Origin: Macrocystis pyrifera
Lineage: Eukaryota > Sar > Phaeophyceae > Laminariales > Laminariaceae
Reading direction: 5' to 3'
DNA: 64,000 bases
Assembly (NCBI GenBank): GCA_031763025.1
Contig: JASSKH010000028.1
Location: forward strand, 6,769,324 to 6,833,323
The translations under genes and the position numbers were made by a program. This document shows, piece by piece, positions 59,163-64,000 of this stretch; position 1 is the stretch's first letter, and the number at the start of each line of letters is the position of its first letter. The notes under the pieces are model-generated. The model saw only the letters and a list, made by a program, of their open reading frames with translations, made no database searches and was not told the origin of the DNA.

Positions 59163-59187
59163 CAATTTACTATGGTCCCCCGTAATA
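59163..59187. mobile_element. CCATAG-family MITE, solo terminus
   Basis: Only the right end survives, AATTTACTATGGTCCCCCGT followed by AATAA. Confidence 0.6.
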
Positions 59188-59512
59188 ATCGTAACTCAGA
59201 TCTCCCGTGGTCACATAAGCAAGCCCTCCCCCCCCCCCCTCCCCACTACTACGGTTCGTGCTTTCATTTTTATCGCGAGAAGACTTCGGCCATTTTTTCC
59301 CTCAACGACTCGCGGCTAATTGCGGCTACCCACTCTCAGCCCTCAACTGCCGAAGGGGACAAACAATGCAAGTCTATACGTACGAATCCTTATTAAGTGC
59401 TGGTAGTTAGCTGTAAGCCGGTCTGTCTGTTCGTCTGTCTGGTGTCTGTCTGTCAACACGGTCAAGCGATCCATACCGTTTCAACCCCATCTTGCCCCAT
59501 GGGTAAAGAGGC

Positions 59513-59621
59513 TATCACGGGGGTCTATAGTTAACAGGATCTATGATATACATGAAAACATATACATTTAGGTATTTTTACTAATAATATTTGGTCCTGT
59601 TTACTATGGTCCCCCGTAATA
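59513..59621 (-). mobile_element. CCATAG-family MITE, copy 8
   Basis: TATCACGGGGGTCTATAGTT, then AACAGGATCTATGATATAC, then TTTGGTCCTGTTTACTATGG and TCCCCCGTAATAA. Confidence 0.78.
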
Positions 59622-59839
59622 AGTGTCACAACAACAGATAGAACACTGGATTTAATGTCGCGCCGAGTCGTGGCCGTCGCGTGCTGAGCATTGCCGACAA
59701 TGCCCGAGGCGGCCCCCGAGCCATAAAGCCACCATTGCGGAGGGTTTTACATAAACAAGAAAAAACATAGCATGCTGGTGGCCGAGTACGGTTCTACCCA
59801 TTGGCCGCATCCATGCCAAAAGGTACTGGCTTTTTCTAG

Positions 59840-60659
59840 GAGGTTGGTGCGAAATGGGGATGATTCCAGTCGAAGAGCCGTTACGAGCAAGCGCCACCGG
59901 CGGAGGATGATGTCCCCTCTCCGGATCATAAATCCTTCCATACATGTACAACTCCAAAAAAAAAATCGGGGCTCCGGGTCGATACCGCCCCGCCCGTTGT
60001 GGAAACCCTAACCCCACTGGCTCATTGCTCATTGTCGATTTGCTGGAAATCGCGGGGCCAGCGCCATCCGAGAAGGGTAATGTCCCCTCCCCGGATTGTA
60101 AATCCTTCCATACATCTGCAACCACAAAACATCCAGGGCGAAAACGGTGGCCCCCCAGGGTCGATACCGCCCCACAGGGTTGGAAATCCAAATCGCACTG
60201 ATCTGGATGATTGCTCATTGACTGGGGTTCGTCCAGCCAGCGCCATCCGTAGGGGATAAGGTCCCATCCCGGGATCAGATATCCTTCCATGCATCCACTA
60301 TTCAACTCCAACGCATCAGGGACAAAAACGGTGATCCCCCGGTTCAATATCACTCCGTACGGTGTGGAAAGCCCAACCCCACTGGTGGATGATTGGTTGC
60401 GGCTAGTGGCTAGTGGAGCCAGCGCCATCCATCGGGAATAAGGTCCCATTTCCCGGATCATAAATCCTTCAATACATCTGCAACTCCAACAAACTGGGAG
60501 CGAAAACGGCACCACCCTGGGTCGATACCACCCAACACGGTGTGGAAATCCCACTCGGTTGATTGATCGCTGGTTGGCTGGGGTTCGAAAGTCAGCGCCA
60601 CTCCTGGGAGGAGGTAAAATACTGTACCCGGATCATAAATCCTTCCACATATCTGCAGC
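59840..60659. repeat. Satellite array, about 168-182 bp unit
   Basis: About five tandem units are marked by CGGATCATAAATCCTTCCAT or a variant at about 59925, 60093, 60273, 60455 and 60632. Each unit also has CATCTGCAACTCCAA, GGTCGATACC, GTGTGGAAA and CAGCGCCATCC. The 300-codon minus-strand ORF at 59652-60554 runs through the array. Its frame is not kept relative to the unit, so it is probably not a gene. The array resumes at 62385 beyond the LTR element. Confidence 0.8.
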
Positions 60660-60940
60660 TGTTAAGATCAAGCAGGCGGACACTTTGTATCCCTGGACAG
60701 GTTAGCCTACTACGTCAGTATTCGTTGGTACTCACATGTGTTGTTTGCTTAGAGATAGAAGAAGAGCAGCTCTATTCCTGTCGTGCAGGAGGAGACTGAG
60801 ACCAAGCTCGTGCCCCCCTGGAAAACCGTGGGTTTTCCACCTAAGATACGCCTTCCAAGTACGTATTTCGAATACGATCCCAGTGCCTGAACCCAGGTAA
60901 TTACCGGGCTTTCAACCTCATTCGAGGCAGTATCTTAACA
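60660..60940 (-). repeat. LTR (3' LTR in element orientation)
   Basis: 281 bp, TGTTAAGATCAAGCAGG to GCAGTATCTTAACA. It contains GGTAATTACCGGG and CCCAGTGCCTGAACCCAG, which are shared with the other LTR. Confidence 0.85.
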
Positions 60941-61308
60941 CTAGCCCACTCTGATGAGCCGCATACACAGAAATATGGGAAATTCATGAAAACCCCGATT
61001 CCACGAACTAGAACATGAGTCGAAGATGCGGCTCCTCAAAACTCACTCCCACGGCAAGTCAACGAAGCCGGCAAAGTACGTAAAAAAAAAATGAAAGGAA
61101 GACCTAGCCTTAAGGGGCAGGAAGGATTCGTCAATGAAATCCAACGCCATGTCACCCGCACGGGGGGGGACGGCGAGGGAGATGCATGGAAAAGCGACAA
61201 GTGACTACTAAAAAACGAGAAGAAAAATAACACGGAAGACGGCAAGAAACACCTAAACCCAGCCCACAACTCTGGAAACGCGTCCAGGGTCACAAATGAG
61301 TGGCCCGA

Positions 61309-61620
61309 TTACCTAGACCACGAAAGCTGAAGTTCCATTTCCCGTTCCCATGATGGACGGGATAATCCTGTCCAGTGCATGTCATACATCACCGCGATGA
61401 CGCCACCTCGACCTCTAACCGATTGGTGTCCAGTGATCTTTTCCACTTGCAGTCGTTGAAGAGGGGTCGAAACGTCGTCCTCAGCGACGTGGTACGGGGG
61501 AGACTTCTTGGAGAAGTTGTTGAGCACGTATTGCGTCAACCCCGCCGGCAAATACTTCGGCTTGTCGCCACAGTCGTGAGGGCAGACACAGGGCTTGCAG
61601 CGTTGAACTGATACGCGCAA
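61309..61620 (-). pseudogene. Integrase C-terminal/chromodomain fragment
   Basis: The 103-codon minus-strand frame contains KPKYLPAGLTQYVLNNFSKK and then LQRLQVEKITGHQSVRGRGG followed by MYDMHWTGLSRPSWERE. The order VEKI-GH, then a hydrophobic strand with a Trp, then W-E resembles the chromodomain at the end of Ty3 chromovirus pol, which in intact relatives directs integration to marked chromatin. It ends at a stop at 61309 and lacks the integrase core. Confidence 0.65.
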
Positions 61621-61887
61621 TTGGAACGAAGGAGGTCATCCGTGATCTCGGTCCCTGAAGGAAGCGCTCCTGTCATGTCCAGGCCGCACCACATCAATCC
61701 TATCCTGGCCAAGGAAGTGGAGGCCACCTTGGATCAGTATCTAGCGGCAGGCCTGATCCAGCACTCGATCTCTCCGTACTCGAGCCCGCTGGTGGTCATC
61801 CCGAAGAAGTCTGGAGGCGTTCAGATCACCGTGAACTACACCAAGAAACTATTCCTCGCGTGGACCAAGTCCAGGCCGAATCAGTGA
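61621..61887 (+). pseudogene. Reverse transcriptase N-terminal fragment, inverted
   Basis: The 88-codon plus-strand frame contains SRPHHINPILAKEVEATLDQ, then YLAAGLIQHSISPYSSPLVV and IPKKSGGVQITVNY. This is the entry part of the Ty3-type reverse transcriptase, up to the VNY motif. It ends well before the catalytic YxDD. It faces opposite to the chromodomain fragment and starts exactly where that one begins, which implies an inversion or a nested fragment. Confidence 0.75.
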
Positions 61888-62102
61888 TCACGGCGGAACC
61901 TTCTTTCTGTAGAGTACTCGTCGGGAGAGGAGCGCGCTGGACGACAATTGTCGCTGCAGCGGGGGCTTCTGCAGAGCCCTGGTCGCCCCCGGAGGGCACG
62001 ACAAAAACCGAAGCGACGGCTCCCCGGCTCTCATTGGAACTACTTGGTCGACATGTTGCCCCAACCCGACCTACCCAAAAGTCCTGAGCCGAAGACGCCA
62101 CT

Positions 62103-62384
62103 TGTTAAGATCAAGCAGGCGGGACACCTTGTATCCCTGGATGGGTTTGCCTATTAAGTCAGTATTCGTTGGTACTCACGTGTGTTGTTTGCTCAGAGAT
62201 AGAAGAAAATCAGCTTTATTCCTTTTGTGCACAAGAAGACTGAGACCAAGCTCTTGCCCCTCTGGAAAACCCCGGGTTTTCCACCCAAGATACGCCTTCC
62301 AAGTATTTGTTACAAATACGATCCCAGTGCCTGAACCCAGGTAATTACCGGGCTTTCAACCTCATTCACGGCAGTATCGTAACA
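62103..62384 (-). repeat. LTR (5' LTR in element orientation)
   Basis: 282 bp, TGTTAAGATCAAGCAGG to GCAGTATCGTAACA. Differences from its partner cluster in the middle (62210-62235) and near 62300-62312. Confidence 0.85.
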
Positions 62385-62484
62385 CAGCTCCAACAAGACG
62401 GGGACGAAATCGAGGGTTCCCCGGGTAAATAGCGCCCCGCATATGGTGTAGAAGCCTAACCCGAATGGCTCATCGCTGATTGAT
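62385..62484. repeat. Satellite unit resumed after the LTR element
   Basis: CAGCTCCAACAAGACGGGGA, then GGTGTAGAAGCC, then ATTGATATAG matches the remainder of the satellite unit cut at 60659. It runs into the palindrome-arm copy. Confidence 0.75.
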
Positions 62485-63886
62485 ATAGAACCACTTACTT
62501 AGATCTCACTCTCTGAGCGTGCTCGGTTGGTGCATCCCTGGCCTCTCAGAGCTCCCACTTGGGAATCGCCTCCGTTTATTACTTGCCGGACCTTTCCAAG
62601 CGGGTCTTTGCTTTCTCCATTTTTCTGGGCACTTTCGTTTTTTTTTTTTTCCCTTTTTCTTCTTTCGCTTCGTGTGCGTGCGTGTGCTCGGAGCACTGCA
62701 CCGTGAGCGAGCCCGGCGCCGTCGCGGATGTCAGCGGGTGCTGGCGGGTAGGGGGGGGGGGTTGAAAGGAGCGGTGTCGCCGTTTTCGTGCCTAGGCGTC
62801 ACGTGTGCCTTGAGACACGAGGGAAACATGAATGGGCTCTGTCTGGCCTCCGTCTGTGGTTTTTGATAGAGTATATACGAGATTATAAGGGTCGTTCGGG
62901 ATTTCAAGATATGATTCAAGCGGTGCTTATCTTTGCGACCGGTCTTGAAGCTCAAAGAGAGAGGTACGCAGTCCGAGAACCAACATTGTCGAGCTGGCGA
63001 ACGACGGCCATGGTGAGCACCGGGCTTCGCTTGAGGCGGGCGGCGGGGCTCACTGTGACAGAGAGTAAGGAAATCTTTACCAGCACCGAATCGGTGGCGA
63101 GGTAGTCGCGAGAGGGGTGGGCTGCGTACGAGGCTGAGAGAGAAACTCTGCTGTTGGATTTTTTTCTCTTTTGACCAGTGCAAGGTGTTCTGATCAGGCA
63201 GAAAATTATTACATGAGAGGGGACGGTCTTTTTTTTCTTTCCGAAATTTCGGTTTCATTTTGATTTTTTTTTTCGGTGCTGCTGTTGGGCTGTGTGCTGT
63301 GCTTTCTCTTTCGTACACGCAATACACATACAACACCAGTTACTTAGTATCAGTGCGCAGAATTATTAGTTAAAATTGTCCTGTTGACCCGGGCAGCATC
63401 CAGGGGAGCCGCTGGCCTATATCTTTGACAAGGAATCACACATAGAATACGCGCGCTCGGTTTATCGCAATAATTGTAAAATTAGGTAAAAATGGAATAT
63501 AGACGAGGCGTATTACTCAGCTTGCAAAGTTGAGTATCAACTATTTAATCAGTCGAACTCACAGCTGACGTATTTCAAAAATTATAAAAAAAATAAAATA
63601 ATAAAAAGTACCCTACGTACCTGAGGTATGTACGTACGTACGGCATGTGAGCGAACCGCCCGCGACGCGAAGCGTATGTGCCTTCCGACCTGTTTTCTCC
63701 TGAAGCATAGCGGCGGGACTCTTGGCAATATCAAGTCGGCAATTTGCAACTCTGTACAGCAATCATAAAAAGAACCCTATATGCGATCATGGACCTCTAT
63801 CCGTTTCGCAGAAGTTGAAGTACTTTTCCTTCGTGAGCGAGCGTAGCGGGCGGCGTAGGCCGCCCGCGGAGCGAAGCGTCTTGTAT
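62485..63886 (+). mobile_element. Third, single copy of the palindrome arm
   Basis: Same order of landmarks as 9567-10702: ATAGAACCACTT, CTCTGAGCGTGCTCGGTTGG, GAGCTCCCACTTGG, the T/C-rich stretch, GTGCCTTGAGACACGAGGGA, GGGTCGTTCGGGATT, and the GC hairpin at 63833-63878. An extra AT-rich stretch of about 250 bp (63340-63600) makes it longer. No inverted partner lies within the window. Confidence 0.72.
63833..63880. other. GC-rich terminal hairpin
   Basis: GAGCGAGCGTAGCGGGCGGC, then GTAG, then GCCGCCCGCGGAGCGAAGCG. A stem of about 8 bp (CGGGCGGC/GCCGCCCG) is extended by AGCG and CGCT-like complementarity. Equivalent hairpins lie at 10660-10700 and 11817-11860, with weaker internal ones near 10468-10505 and 63645-63680. 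Confidence 0.7.
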
Positions 63887-63978
63887 ATGTATACAGAAAC
63901 ACAGAGCCGTGGCTGCACTTTGATGGTGGTTCTTTCCGGGGCCTTTGACCGTGGTACCTAAAGTCGACCACCCGACCC

Positions 63979-63997
63979 GCACCCTAACCCTAACCCA
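63979..63997. repeat. Short CCCTAA array at the window edge
   Basis: About two and a half copies of CCCTAA. The strand is opposite to that expected for a right-hand chromosome end, so it reads as interstitial or as the start of an array beyond the window. Confidence 0.5.
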
Positions 63998-64000
63998 AAC

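Larger units (their letters stand above)
60660..62384 (-). mobile_element. Ty3-type LTR retrotransposon with chromodomain, internally deleted and rearranged
   Basis: Terminal direct repeats 60660-60940 and 62103-62384 begin TGTTAAGATC and end TAACA. They are roughly 89% identical by eye. CAGC at 60656-60659 and 62385-62388 is a 4-bp target duplication, and the flanks rejoin into one satellite unit. Minus-strand orientation is supported by a primer-binding-site-like TGGCGTCTTCGGCTC two bases inside the 62103 LTR, and by a minus-strand chromodomain-like tail near the other LTR. Only 1.16 kb lies between the LTRs, so gag, protease, RNase H and most of integrase are missing. The reverse transcriptase fragment faces the opposite way. 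It cannot be autonomous. Confidence 0.82.

Noticed and set aside
59652-60554. 300-codon minus-strand ORF as a repeat protein
   Set aside because: It is produced by the satellite array, and the frame is not kept constant relative to the unit, so there is no sign of protein-level selection.
60860-60960. tRNA-like boxes spanning the LTR edge
   Set aside because: The A-box-like part lies outside the LTR and is absent from the second LTR, and the B-box match is poor.
63979-63997. A chromosome-end telomere
   Set aside because: There are only about two and a half CCCTAA copies, on the strand opposite to that expected for a right-hand end.

Overview
This is a nuclear window from an intron-rich, repeat-rich eukaryote. 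It has kilobase introns with GT-AG borders, a degenerate LINE, a Ty3-type LTR element with a chromodomain, many short inverted-repeat elements, microsatellites, and unusually long poly(G)/poly(C) runs. There are no operons, rRNA genes, intact tRNA genes or CRISPR arrays. Low gene density and long introns would suit a stramenopile alga such as a brown alga, but that is an inference and no marker gene proves it.

Layout. Positions 1-9.5 kb hold degenerate tandem repeats, small inverted-repeat elements and one short coding-like minus-strand ORF (7907-8185) inside a minisatellite. At 9.57-12.97 kb lies a 3.4-kb nested palindrome. A broken LINE follows at about 13.1-16.7 kb. From 16.7 to 30.6 kb the DNA is essentially non-coding: dispersed repeats, a probable tRNA-derived SINE, and one weak coding candidate near 18.1-18.6 kb.

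The main gene lies on the plus strand from 30681 to about 53841. I reconstructed it as 12 exons whose reading phases all match across 11 introns of 0.3-5.4 kb. It encodes a charged, largely coiled-coil protein of about 970-1010 residues with acidic/Ser-rich, Gly-rich, His/Asn-rich and Gln-Pro repeat segments. I do not recognise its family. A one-base length change in the last exon shifts the frame inside the Gln-Pro tract. Its introns carry a (CT)n tract, a 126-base poly(C), a 113-base poly(G), MITEs and duplicated blocks.

Positions 54.2-58.1 kb contain two short coding-like ORFs and a second, tentative multi-exon plus-strand gene (56888-58093) with what looks like a tandemly duplicated exon. 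From 58.6 kb to the end the window is repetitive: more MITEs, a satellite of about 175 bp, a chromodomain LTR element inserted in that satellite with a 4-bp target duplication, and a third copy of the palindrome arm, which ends about 90 bp from a short CCCTAA array at the window edge.

The genes show no functional link to one another. Most of the recoverable information is the gene model and the structure of the repeat families.
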